DNA from: Peteryoungia rhizophila
GTDB lineage: Bacteria; Pseudomonadota; Alphaproteobacteria; Rhizobiales; Rhizobiaceae
Assembly: GCF_004912145.1 (NCBI RefSeq)
Contig: NZ_STGT01000007.1
Span: 124,001 to 188,000, forward strand
Length of the DNA: 64,000 bases
Direction: 5' to 3'
Numbering within the stretch: the stretch's first letter is position 1; the number at the start of each line of letters is the position of its first letter. The notes under the pieces are model-generated. The model was given only the letters and a program-made list of their open reading frames with translations, was not told the DNA's origin and searched no databases. This document shows, in pieces, positions 51,595 through 60,010 of this stretch. A program made the translations under genes and the position numbers.

Positions 51595-51945
51595 AGGCTT
51601 CTGTTGCCAGGTGCCTTCGGACCCCGCCTTAAGGGGCTAACCCTAAGGACTTAGAGCGGGTTTCCCGCACCACCGTTAGGCAGCGAGAGCGTAACCCTTA
51701 GCGTTGTTGTCGTTTGCAACTACACTTGTGACCCGATAACGGCGGTATCATGCCGAGCAAAAGTTCGATCTTTACGCCCTTGTCGATCCTATTTCGCCCC
51801 CATCAAAAGCCGGTCCGAAGAGACTTCGTCACCGACCGGTTTTTGGTGGAGGCGCCGGGTACCGCCCCCGGGTCCAATAGGTTTATTACATCGACCGTTT
51901 ATCGCCATATCCGGAGCAAGCCCCGGCAAGGCTGATATAGGTGTT
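51595..51945 (-). ncRNA. ssrA: tmRNA, circularly permuted two-piece (alphaproteobacterial) form
   Basis: Read on the minus strand. The acceptor piece comes first and ends CGCCTCCACCA at 51844 (CCA encoded). An intervening loop (51802-51843) with a hairpin CCGGTC...GACCGG follows. The coding piece then starts GGGGGCG at 51801. GGGGGCG pairs with CGCCTCC to give a seven-pair acceptor stem with G-U at the third pair, the alanine identity element. The tag reading frame is 51717-51679, encoding ANDNNAKGYALAA, with TAA at 51678-51676. Tagged chains stalled on ribosomes are sent to ClpXP. Outer ends (about 51595 and 51945) are approximate, because processing sites cannot be read from sequence. Confidence 0.93.
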
Positions 51946-52104
51946 TCCGTCCCCGATGAAAAGAGGGCGGGCACACAATCGGACGGTCTCCGGTAAAATC
52001 CTTTGAGCGCCAGGCTGGTGATCGGGCGGGGAAAAACGATATGGCGGATTGGTTAAACGCCGCGTCGGCAGTAAACTGCGTCGAGACAAGACCGGGAATC
52101 GCCC

Positions 52105-52899
52105 ATGCACCAGTATCACGACCTCCTGCGCCATGTTCTGGACAATGGCAGCGATCGCGGCGATCGCACGGGCACCGGCACGCGCTCGGTCTTCGGCCAT
52201 CAGATGCGATTCGATCTCGCCGACGGGTTTCCGGTGATCACGACGAAGCGCCTGCATCTGAAGTCGATCATCCACGAACTGCTCTGGTTCCTGAAGGGCG
52301 ACACGAATATCGCCTATCTCAAGGCAAACGGCGTCAGCATCTGGGACGAATGGGCTGATGAGAACGGCGATCTTGGGCCGGTCTACGGTGCGCAGTGGCG
52401 CTCCTGGCCGGACTATGACGGCGGCCATATCGACCAGATGGCAAAGCTCGTCGAGAGCATCAAGACCAATCCGAATTCGCGTCGGCATATCGTCTCTGCC
52501 TGGAACCCGGCGCTGGTCGACGAGATGGCGTTGCCGCCCTGCCATTGCCTGTTCCAGTTCTACGTGGCGGATGGTCGGCTATCCTGCCAGCTCTACCAGC
52601 GCTCTGCCGATATCTTCCTTGGTGTACCCTTCAATATCGCGTCTTATGCCTTGCTGACGCTCATGGTGGCTCAGGTGACCGGGCTGGAGCCGGGCGACTT
52701 CGTGCATACACTGGGCGATGCGCATATCTATGCGAACCATTTCGACCAGGCGAAGCTGCAGCTGACTCGGACGCCGAAGGCTTTGCCTGTCATGAAGCTC
52801 AATCCGGAGGTCAAGGACCTGTTTTCCTTTGTCTATGAGGATTTCACCCTGATCGGCTATGAGGCCGATGCGAGCATCAAGGCGCCGATCGCCGTTTGA
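52105..52899 (+). CDS. thyA: Thymidylate synthase
   Basis: 264 residues, the same length as the E. coli enzyme. It methylates dUMP to dTMP using methylene-tetrahydrofolate, producing dihydrofolate. The catalytic Cys is in MALPPCHCLFQFYV near residue 146, the phosphate-binding Arg/Ser block in LYQRSADIFLGVPFNIASYALL (52591-52656), and TGTGTRSVFGHQMRFDL lies near the start. folA follows 23 bases after the stop, matching the need to regenerate tetrahydrofolate. The gene is divergent from ssrA. Confidence 0.98.
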   Translation: MHQYHDLLRHVLDNGSDRGDRTGTGTRSVFGHQMRFDLADGFPVITTKRLHLKSIIHELLWFLKGDTNIAYLKANGVSIWDEWADENGDLGPVYGAQWRSWPDYDGGHIDQMAKLVESIKTNPNSRRHIVSAWNPALVDEMALPPCHCLFQFYVADGRLSCQLYQRSADIFLGVPFNIASYALLTLMVAQVTGLEPGDFVHTLGDAHIYANHFDQAKLQLTRTPKALPVMKLNPEVKDLFSFVYEDFTLIGYEADASIKAPIAV

Positions 52900-52922
52900 G
52901 GCGAAGCGAGGGCATATCAAGC

Positions 52923-53444
52923 ATGGCTCCCATCAAGATCGTCATCATCGTGGCCGTCTCGCAAAACGGCATCATCGGCCGCGATGGCGACATGCCGTGG
53001 AAGCTGTCGACGGACCTCAAGCGCTTCAAGGCGCTGAGCATGGGCAAGCCATTGGTGATGGGGCGAAAGACATTTGAATCCGTTGGATCGAAGCCACTGC
53101 CGGGACGCCCGCACATCATCGTCAGCCGCAGCAACGGCTTCGATATGCCCGGCGTGGAAAGCGCGGCGAGCCTGGAAGACGCGCTCGCCCGAGCGAAAAT
53201 CATCGCCCGTGAAACCGGCGTCGAGGAAGTCTGCGTGGTCGGCGGCGGCGAGATCTACCGCCAGGCGCTGGGACTGGCCGACATGCTGCATGTGACCCAT
53301 GTCGACACGATCGTCGATGGCGACACCACGTTCCCGCAGATCGATCCGCACGTGTTCGAGTTGATCGAGGAAGCGTCAATTCCGGCGGGCGAAAAGGACA
53401 ATTTCCCGACGCGCTACGCGATATACCGTCGCAGAAGCGCCTGA
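52923..53444 (+). CDS. folA: Dihydrofolate reductase
   Basis: 173 residues. It reduces dihydrofolate with NADPH. Typical blocks: VAVSQNGIIGRDGDMPWKLSTDLKRF (substrate site with the catalytic Asp in DMPW-like context, the Met20 loop), PLVMGRKTFESVG (NADPH-binding), PGRPHIIVSR and VVGGGEIYRQAL. ATG 52923 starts MAPIKIVIIVAVSQ. An earlier in-frame start at 52896 would overlap the thyA stop and adds a poor leader. It forms an operon with thyA. Confidence 0.97.
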   Translation: MAPIKIVIIVAVSQNGIIGRDGDMPWKLSTDLKRFKALSMGKPLVMGRKTFESVGSKPLPGRPHIIVSRSNGFDMPGVESAASLEDALARAKIIARETGVEEVCVVGGGEIYRQALGLADMLHVTHVDTIVDGDTTFPQIDPHVFELIEEASIPAGEKDNFPTRYAIYRRRSA

Positions 53445-53490
53445 TAACGCAAAATTTGCCCTATCCCATGAAGAAGTTGGCATCCTCGCG

Positions 53491-53518
53491 TTGAAAGCAG
53501 GGGCGGCGGTACCTATAA
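53491..53518 (+). promoter_or_regulatory. Candidate heat-shock-type promoter for hflK
   Basis: TTGAAA (53491-53496) and CCTATAA (53512-53518) are separated by 15 bases, about 80 bases upstream of the hflK start. This resembles the CTTGAA / CCTATAT type promoter used by alphaproteobacterial RpoH factors, and the downstream genes are membrane-protease quality control. It could also serve the housekeeping sigma factor. Confidence 0.45.
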
Positions 53519-53596
53519 CCCTCTGGAACCTCATGCATGTCGGTCGATCGACCAGCGGGCGGGGGACTTGGGAGCTTTTACAGCAAAGAGGTACTG

Positions 53597-54730
53597 ATGC
53601 CCTGGAGCAATCAAAACGGCGGCGGCGGCGGTCCATGGGGCGGCGGCGGTGGCGGCGGTAACAATCAGGGTCCCTGGGGGCAGGGGCCGAACCGGCCACG
53701 CGGTAGCGGCGGCGGTGGTGGTGGCAATCAGCCCCCGGATCTCGAGGATCTCATCCGTCGGGGCCAGGATCGTCTCAAGAATGTCGTGCCCGGTGGTTTC
53801 AATGGTGGCGTCTTCGTCATCATCGGCATCGTGCTCGTCGCTTTCTGGGCCATGCAGTCGATCTACACCGTACAGCCCGACGAGCGCGGTGTGGAGCTTC
53901 GCTTCGGCAAGCCGAAGGAAGAAATCTCCATGCCCGGCCTGCATTTCCATCTCTGGCCGGTCGAATCGGTCGAGATCGTCAAGGTCACCGAGCAGCAGCA
54001 GAATGTCGGCAGCCGTCCGACGTCTAACAATCCGGGCGCCGGCCTGATGCTCAGCGGCGACCAGAACATCGTGAGCGTGCAGTTCTCGGTGCTGTTCACG
54101 GTTTCCGATCCGCAGGCCTTCCTCTTCAATCTGGAAGATCCGTCGCAGACGCTGCAGCAGGTTGCTGAAAGCGCCATGCGTGAAGTCGTCGGTCGACGTC
54201 CGGCCCAGGACGTCTTCCGCGACAATCGTGAGGAAATCTCCACGCAGGTCCGCGCTATCATCCAGGGCACCATGGACACCTATGGCTCAGGCATCGCGAT
54301 CAACGCGGTTCCGATCGAAGATGCGGCACCTCCGCGCGAAGTGGCCGAGGCTTTCGAAGAAGTCCAGCGTGCACAGCAGGACGAGGACCGTTTCGTCGAA
54401 GAAGCCAACCAGTATGCCAACCAGCGTCTCGGTCAGGCCCGCGGTCAGTCGGCACAGATCCGCGAAGAGGCAGCTGCCTACAAGGATCAGGTCGTCAAGG
54501 AAGCCGAGGGTGAGGCGCAGCGCTTCATCTCGATCTATGACGAATACGTCAAGGCACCCGACGTCACGCGCCAGCGCATCTATCTGGAAACCATGGAGAA
54601 TGTCCTGCGCAACTCGAACAAGGTGATCATGGGCGATCAGCAGGGTGTCGTCCCTTACCTGCCGCTCAACGAACTCATGCGCCAGCCGGGCAATCAGGGC
54701 GCAGGCCAGTCGTCGACGGGAGGGAACTGA
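53597..54730 (+). CDS. hflK: HflK, band-7/SPFH regulator of the FtsH protease
   Basis: 377 residues. The N-terminal 45 residues are Gly-rich (PWGGGGGGGNNQGPWGQGPN), then DLEDLIRRGQDRL, one membrane helix near residues 72-92 (GGVFVIIGIVLVAFWAMQS), the SPFH domain (QPDERGVELRFGKPKEE), and a long coiled coil (EEVQRAQQDEDRFVEEANQY). HflK with HflC forms the membrane cage that controls FtsH. ATG 53597 was chosen for the upstream AAGAGG. hflC starts one base after the stop. Confidence 0.96.
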   Translation: MPWSNQNGGGGGPWGGGGGGGNNQGPWGQGPNRPRGSGGGGGGNQPPDLEDLIRRGQDRLKNVVPGGFNGGVFVIIGIVLVAFWAMQSIYTVQPDERGVELRFGKPKEEISMPGLHFHLWPVESVEIVKVTEQQQNVGSRPTSNNPGAGLMLSGDQNIVSVQFSVLFTVSDPQAFLFNLEDPSQTLQQVAESAMREVVGRRPAQDVFRDNREEISTQVRAIIQGTMDTYGSGIAINAVPIEDAAPPREVAEAFEEVQRAQQDEDRFVEEANQYANQRLGQARGQSAQIREEAAAYKDQVVKEAEGEAQRFISIYDEYVKAPDVTRQRIYLETMENVLRNSNKVIMGDQQGVVPYLPLNELMRQPGNQGAGQSSTGGN

Positions 54731-54731
54731 G

Positions 54732-55682
54732 ATGAATAATCGTCTTCCCTATTTCCTCATAGCCATCGGCGTCGCGCTATTCTTCCTCTATTCGTCGATC
54801 TTCGTGGTCAACGAACGCGAGCAGGCGCTCGTGCTGCGCTTCGGTCAAATCCAGGACGTGAAGGACGAGCCGGGCCTCTACTTCAAGCTGCCCTTCGCCT
54901 TCATCGATGCCGACCGCGTCCAGTATGTCGAAGACCGCGCATTGCGCTTCGACTTGCCGAACATCCGCGTGCAGGTCCGCGGCGGTGCATTCTATGAAGT
55001 GGATGCCTTCGCAGTCTACCGCATCACCGATGCCCGTCGCTTCCGTGAAACGGTCTCGGCCGATCGGGACGCCGCTGAATCGCGTCTGCGCACCCGTCTC
55101 GATGCGGCACTCCGCCGCGTCTATGGTCTGCGCAACTTCGATGCGGCACTGTCCGAAGAGCGTGGTTCGATGATGTCGGACGTTCGCGACGATCTCCAGG
55201 CTGCGGCCGAAAGCCTTGGCCTGCAGGTCACGGATGTCCGCATCCGCCGCACCGACCTTACGCAAGAAGTCTCGCAACAGACCTTCGAGCGCATGAAGGC
55301 CGAACGTCTTGCCGAGGCGGAACTGATCCGCGCCCGGGGTAACGAAGAAGGCCAGCGTCGCCGGGCGATCGCCGACCGTCAGGTCGTCGAGCTGCAGGCC
55401 GAAGCGCAGCGTGATTCGGAAATCCTGCGCGGTGAGGGCGATGCTCAACGCAACAGCATCTTTGCTGACGCTTTCCAGCGGGATCCGAACTTCTTCGAGT
55501 TCTATCGCTCGATGCGCGCTTATGTTGCTTCGATGAGCAATCAGGGGACCACGATGGTTCTCTCTCCGGACAGCGACTTCTTCCGCTTCTTCAACAACGG
55601 AGTGGGGACTGGTGGCGCCGGACAGACGGCACCGACACCGGGTGCACCGGCGGCACCGCCGGCGGCGGCGGTCGGCAACTGA
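54732..55682 (+). CDS. hflC: HflC, band-7/SPFH partner of HflK
   Basis: 316 residues. An N-terminal membrane helix (LPYFLIAIGVALFFLYSSIF), the SPFH domain (VVNEREQALVLRFGQIQDV), a coiled region (ERMKAERLAEAELIRARGNEE) and a C-terminal tail ending in a Pro/Ala-rich stretch. It assembles with HflK in the inner membrane, facing the periplasm, around FtsH. Spacing of one base from hflK and four bases to the next gene implies tight co-translation. Confidence 0.96.
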   Translation: MNNRLPYFLIAIGVALFFLYSSIFVVNEREQALVLRFGQIQDVKDEPGLYFKLPFAFIDADRVQYVEDRALRFDLPNIRVQVRGGAFYEVDAFAVYRITDARRFRETVSADRDAAESRLRTRLDAALRRVYGLRNFDAALSEERGSMMSDVRDDLQAAAESLGLQVTDVRIRRTDLTQEVSQQTFERMKAERLAEAELIRARGNEEGQRRRAIADRQVVELQAEAQRDSEILRGEGDAQRNSIFADAFQRDPNFFEFYRSMRAYVASMSNQGTTMVLSPDSDFFRFFNNGVGTGGAGQTAPTPGAPAAPPAAAVGN

Positions 55683-55686
55683 CACG

Positions 55687-55872
55687 ATGGATGACCTGTT
55701 CGCAGGGATCGCCATCTTTCTGATCATCGAGGGGCTGGCCTATGCGCTGGCCCCTCGTTTTCTTGTGCGGATGGCACGCCTCTTGCCACATATCCCGGAA
55801 GACCAGTTGCGCCTTGTCGGGCTGACCGCTGTCACTTTCGGCGCGGCAATCCTGTGGGTGTTGCGCGGCTGA
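55687..55872 (+). CDS. DUF2065 family small membrane protein, 61 residues
   Basis: Two hydrophobic stretches, FAGIAIFLIIEGLAYALAP and GLTAVTFGAAILWVLR, joined by a basic loop (RFLVRMARLLPHIPEDQLR). This is the DUF2065 pattern, a small inner-membrane family that often follows hflC. The ATG at 55687 lies four bases after the hflC stop. A role with the HflKC-FtsH complex is suggested by position only. Confidence 0.9.
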   Translation: MDDLFAGIAIFLIIEGLAYALAPRFLVRMARLLPHIPEDQLRLVGLTAVTFGAAILWVLRG

Positions 55873-55981
55873 CAAGATCTGGTCGCAAGCGGCAGATAGA
55901 CCTATTCCGGGAATTGTGATTTTGCCTGCGCCCAAACCGCCTTATGTTCAGCAAGAGCCCAGACAATCAGTGAGGAAGCCG

Positions 55982-57592
55982 ATGATGAAACCTGCCCGCA
56001 CGTCGCGAACGATCCTGTCGGCACTCCTCATGGGTACGGCGCTTGCCGTCTCCCCGATCTTGGCTCTTCAGCCCGTTCATGCGCAGCAGGGCCCCGAATC
56101 GGTGGCCGATCTCGCAAGCGGCCTGCTGGGCGCTGTCGTCAACATTTCCACCTCCCAGAGTGTCGCCGAGGAAGGCGACGGTCCCTTGCCGCAGGTGCCG
56201 GAGGGCTCTCCGTTCCAGGAGTTGTTCGAAGATTTCTACAAGAATCGTGAAAGCGGCCCTGGTAACAACCGGGTCAATTCGCTCGGCTCGGGCTTCGTCA
56301 TCGATCCGACCGGCTTCATCGTGACAAACAATCACGTCATCGAGAACGCCGATGACATCGAGGTCATTTTCTCGGACGGATCGAAGCTGAAGGCCAAACT
56401 GATCGGGACGGACACCAAGACCGATCTTTCCGTGCTCAAGGTCGAGCCGCCAGAGCCTCTGACTTCGGTCAAGTTCGGTGATTCGCGCACGATGCGGATC
56501 GGCGACTGGGTCATGGCGATCGGCAACCCGTTCGGTCTTGGCGGGTCGGTCACCGTGGGCATCATCTCGGCCAGTGGGCGCAACATCAATGCCGGCCCTT
56601 ATGACAACTTTATCCAGACCGATGCGGCCATCAACAAGGGCAATTCCGGCGGCCCGCTGTTCAACATGAGCGGTGAGGTCATCGGGATCAACACGGCGAT
56701 TATTTCGCCGAGCGGTGGGTCGATCGGTATAGGTTTTGCTGTGCCGACCGAGCTTGCGCAGAACATCGTCAATCAGCTGATCGAATTCGGCGAGACACGC
56801 CGCGGCTGGCTCGGCGTACGCATTCAGCCCGTCTCAGACGAGGTTGCCGAAAGCATGAAGATCGGACGCGCCCGGGGCGCTCTGATCAGCGGCATCGTCG
56901 AAGGCGGGCCTGTTGCCACTGGTCCGATCCAGGTCGGCGACATCGTCACGAGCTTCAATGGCCGTCCGATCGTCGAAACACGCGATCTGACCCGTATCGT
57001 TGCGGAAAGCCCGATTGGAGAGCCGGTTGATGTGGTGATCCTTCGAGATGGCAAGGAGCAGACGGTGAAGGTGACGCTCGGTCGTCTGGAGGACGACGAG
57101 GTGGCCAGCAACGAGACGGAAGCGGAAACCACCGTCGAGCCGAATGAAGAGGGGACCGCACCCGATGGGGATGGCCAGGATGATCCGGCGACACCGCCGA
57201 CCGATCAGCCGATGCCGGAAGATCCGACCCCCGATGCCGATGAAGGAACTGAGCAAACAACACCGCCTCAGGACGAGGCCAGCGCGCCGGTGACCGAGGG
57301 CCTGATCGGGGTCGAACTTTCTGCGCTCGACGATGCGAACCGGGTCAGTTTCTCGATCGCCGAAGGCGTCGAGGGAGTTCTCATCACGCGTGTGCTTCCC
57401 GGCTCCAAGGCGGAAGGCAAGGGGCTCAAGGTCGGTGAAGTGATTGTCGAAGTGGCGCAGGAATTCATGAAGACGCCGCAGCAGGTGGCAGAGAAGCTGA
57501 CCAGCATCAAGGGCGAGGGGCGCCGCAGTGGCTACCTGATGATCGCGGACAAGGATGGCAATCTGCGCCTTGTCGCAGTCCCGCTCGAATAG
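55982..57592 (+). CDS. degP: Periplasmic serine protease/chaperone, DegP/Do family
   Basis: 536 residues. A signal peptide (about 1-35) precedes a trypsin-like domain with the triad H118 (TNNHVIENA), D148 (KTDLSVLKV) and S222 (INKGNSGGPLF). Two PDZ domains follow, split by a 55-residue acidic and Pro-rich linker (around 57105-57290) that most DegP proteins lack at this length. It degrades or refolds misfolded envelope proteins. ATG 55982 was chosen for GAGGAAG upstream; a GTG at 55916 is in frame but less likely. It closes the hflK-hflC-DUF2065-degP block. Confidence 0.95.
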   Translation: MMKPARTSRTILSALLMGTALAVSPILALQPVHAQQGPESVADLASGLLGAVVNISTSQSVAEEGDGPLPQVPEGSPFQELFEDFYKNRESGPGNNRVNSLGSGFVIDPTGFIVTNNHVIENADDIEVIFSDGSKLKAKLIGTDTKTDLSVLKVEPPEPLTSVKFGDSRTMRIGDWVMAIGNPFGLGGSVTVGIISASGRNINAGPYDNFIQTDAAINKGNSGGPLFNMSGEVIGINTAIISPSGGSIGIGFAVPTELAQNIVNQLIEFGETRRGWLGVRIQPVSDEVAESMKIGRARGALISGIVEGGPVATGPIQVGDIVTSFNGRPIVETRDLTRIVAESPIGEPVDVVILRDGKEQTVKVTLGRLEDDEVASNETEAETTVEPNEEGTAPDGDGQDDPATPPTDQPMPEDPTPDADEGTEQTTPPQDEASAPVTEGLIGVELSALDDANRVSFSIAEGVEGVLITRVLPGSKAEGKGLKVGEVIVEVAQEFMKTPQQVAEKLTSIKGEGRRSGYLMIADKDGNLRLVAVPLE

Positions 57593-57595
57593 AGG

Positions 57596-59971
57596 TCAGG
57601 CGTACAGGCGCTGTACGGCGTCGCCATTTTCTTGGAGATAGGCCTCGAACCCGTCGATCTGCATTGGACGGCCTACGAGGTATCCCTGGATCTCGCCGCA
57701 TCCGAGCTGCCGGAGCAGGTCGAACTGGCCCTTGGTCTCGACCCCTTCGGCCGCCACGCTCATGCGCAGATCACGCGCAAGCCTGATCACCGCTTCGACA
57801 ATCGCCCGGCTGTCCGGGTTGGTTTCGAGATCGGTGATGAAGGACTGGTCGATCTTCAGCTTGTCGAAATGGTAGCGGCGTAAGTAGCTGAGCGACGAGA
57901 AGCCTGTCCCGAAATCGTCGAGGGCTATTCTTAGCCCGAGGCGAGACAGCGACTGAAGTGTCTCCTCCACGCCAATAGAGCTTTCCATCAGCAAGCTTTC
58001 GGTGACTTCGAGCTCGAGCCGATGCGTGGGTAGCCCGCTCTGCTTGAGCGCGGCCTCGACGAGAGGAAGGAGGCCTGGGCCCATGAACTGGCGTGAGGAC
58101 AGGTTCACGGCGATCCGGATATGGTCTGGCCAGCTGGCTGCTTGCGTGCAGGCCCGGCGCAGCACCCAGCTGCCGATGGCGCCGATCTGGCCCGTTTCCT
58201 CCGCGATGGGAATGAACTCGCCGGGGCTGATCGCTCCCAGTGTCGGATGGTTCCAGCGGACGAGAGCTTCTGCACAGACGACGCGTCGAGTTTGTGCATC
58301 GACGAGCGGCTGGTAGTTGATGTCGAGTTTTCCCTCGGCGATTGCCAGAGCCAGTTCGCGTTCGATGAGGCTGCGACGTCGAGCTGCCGCATCCAGGGTG
58401 CTGTCGAAGAAGCGATAGCGGTTCCGCCCGTCGGCCTTTGCACGGTAGAGCGCGAGATCGGCATTGCGCATCAGCTGGTCAGGCTCGGTGCCGTCGATCG
58501 GCGCGCAGGCGATGCCGATACTGACGCCGATATGGGCGGAGCCTGAACGCAAGGTGATGGGTTTTTGAAGATTGTCGATGATCCTCGCGGCGAGGCTCGC
58601 GGCACTTCGCGGATCGTCTCCTGACAGGTGTAGAATGGCGAATTCATCACCGCCGATGCGAGCAAGGGTGTTGGTTTCGCCGCAGAGCTGGCTGAGGATG
58701 CTCGCGACGACGCGGAGCAGTTCGTCGCCTCCGGCATGTCCGAGATTGTCATTGATCTGCTTGAAGCGATCGAGGTCGAGAACGAGGACGGAAAACGGGT
58801 CGCCGTGGCGTTCGAAGCGGGAGACAGCGCGGGCAAAGTCCTCGGCCAGCATGACCCGGTTGCCGACCTCGGTCAGAGGATCGTGACGGGCCATGTGCTC
58901 GATGCGCAGCCGGCTCTCACGGCTTGCGGTCACGTCGCGCCCGACGCCGCGATATCCGTTGAAATTGCCTTTGTCATCCTGGATCGCCTTGGCCGTCAGC
59001 GACCAGATCGCCAGCTCTCCACCCAACTCGACACAGATGTCCTGGTCGCGAAACGACTGGCGTTTTTCCAGGCATGCGACGAAATTCTGGCGACAGTCGA
59101 AGCCGTCTACTCCGACCGATGAGAACGGGATGATATTGATCAGCGGTTTGCCTACCACCATGGCCTCGGGCACCTGCAGCTGCTCGTAGAAGCGTATCGA
59201 TGCCCGCTCCATGTTCATGTCGTGATCGACGCCCCAGAGCCAGTCGGCAGCATTTTCTTCGAAGTCGTTCAAGAGAAGGTTGATGACGTCACGTTGCTCG
59301 TCGGCGGCAAGCTTTGCCCGGACGCGTTCGGTGAGGCTGTTGCAGACTGCCAGAGAGGAGCGGATGATGATGGCGGCAAAGACCAGATAGAGGACTAAGA
59401 GATAGGCTTCGAGGACCGATGGTTCCCGGGACAGCGCAATCGCCGCGCCGACCGCGATCGTGCTGCAGAAGACGATCGATGCGGGCGGAACCGTCGCCAG
59501 CGCGAAACCACCGCCGCCGGCCATGCCGACCGTCAGGGCAATCAGCACCATTCTCTGTGTTTCGTCGGCTGTGTGATAGGCGACAATGTCGAGCGCTGCC
59601 CATAGGGCACTCAGGAAGAAGGCATAGACGACCGCACGAATCGTGCCGCGCATGCTGGCCCGCTCCCTGGCACCTCGCTTGCGGTTACGCCACCACGAAT
59701 AGCTCGTGTAAAGCGCAACGGCGCAAATGAGAATGCAGATGATGGAAACGGACGTCGATGACGGGCTGTCCTGGAATGCGAACAGGGTCAGGATCGCGTT
59801 GCACAGGTTCGCTGACATCATCCAGGGGGTGGTAGCCCCCATGACGGAAAGGCGGATTGCCCGAATGCGCGATGCTTCGTCCGCTGTCTGCCCACTCTCT
59901 CCGAGGCGCAGGAAGCGGTCGACCATGCCTGCAACGGGAGCTGCTATACGCGCCGGGATCGTTTTGTCCAT
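57596..59971 (-). CDS. Membrane GGDEF-EAL c-di-GMP enzyme
   Basis: 791 residues. About six membrane helices fill residues 45-215, a PAS-like sensor follows at ~245-365 (ending YRGVGRDVTASRE), then GGDEF (ARIGGDEFAIL, intact) and EAL domains. EAL residues needed for hydrolysis are all visible: AEALVRW, AVNLSS, LELEVTES, DDFGTGFSSL, KIDQSF and AAEGVET. The RxxD inhibition site is absent (GETN). It may make or break c-di-GMP, or the GGDEF part may only sense GTP. It is convergent with degP, with three bases between stops. Confidence 0.93.
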   Translation of the reverse strand: MDKTIPARIAAPVAGMVDRFLRLGESGQTADEASRIRAIRLSVMGATTPWMMSANLCNAILTLFAFQDSPSSTSVSIICILICAVALYTSYSWWRNRKRGARERASMRGTIRAVVYAFFLSALWAALDIVAYHTADETQRMVLIALTVGMAGGGGFALATVPPASIVFCSTIAVGAAIALSREPSVLEAYLLVLYLVFAAIIIRSSLAVCNSLTERVRAKLAADEQRDVINLLLNDFEENAADWLWGVDHDMNMERASIRFYEQLQVPEAMVVGKPLINIIPFSSVGVDGFDCRQNFVACLEKRQSFRDQDICVELGGELAIWSLTAKAIQDDKGNFNGYRGVGRDVTASRESRLRIEHMARHDPLTEVGNRVMLAEDFARAVSRFERHGDPFSVLVLDLDRFKQINDNLGHAGGDELLRVVASILSQLCGETNTLARIGGDEFAILHLSGDDPRSAASLAARIIDNLQKPITLRSGSAHIGVSIGIACAPIDGTEPDQLMRNADLALYRAKADGRNRYRFFDSTLDAAARRRSLIERELALAIAEGKLDINYQPLVDAQTRRVVCAEALVRWNHPTLGAISPGEFIPIAEETGQIGAIGSWVLRRACTQAASWPDHIRIAVNLSSRQFMGPGLLPLVEAALKQSGLPTHRLELEVTESLLMESSIGVEETLQSLSRLGLRIALDDFGTGFSSLSYLRRYHFDKLKIDQSFITDLETNPDSRAIVEAVIRLARDLRMSVAAEGVETKGQFDLLRQLGCGEIQGYLVGRPMQIDGFEAYLQENGDAVQRLYA

Positions 59972-60010
59972 GGCACAATATTTAGCATCTACTTTTTAAG
60001 TCTGTGTAAA

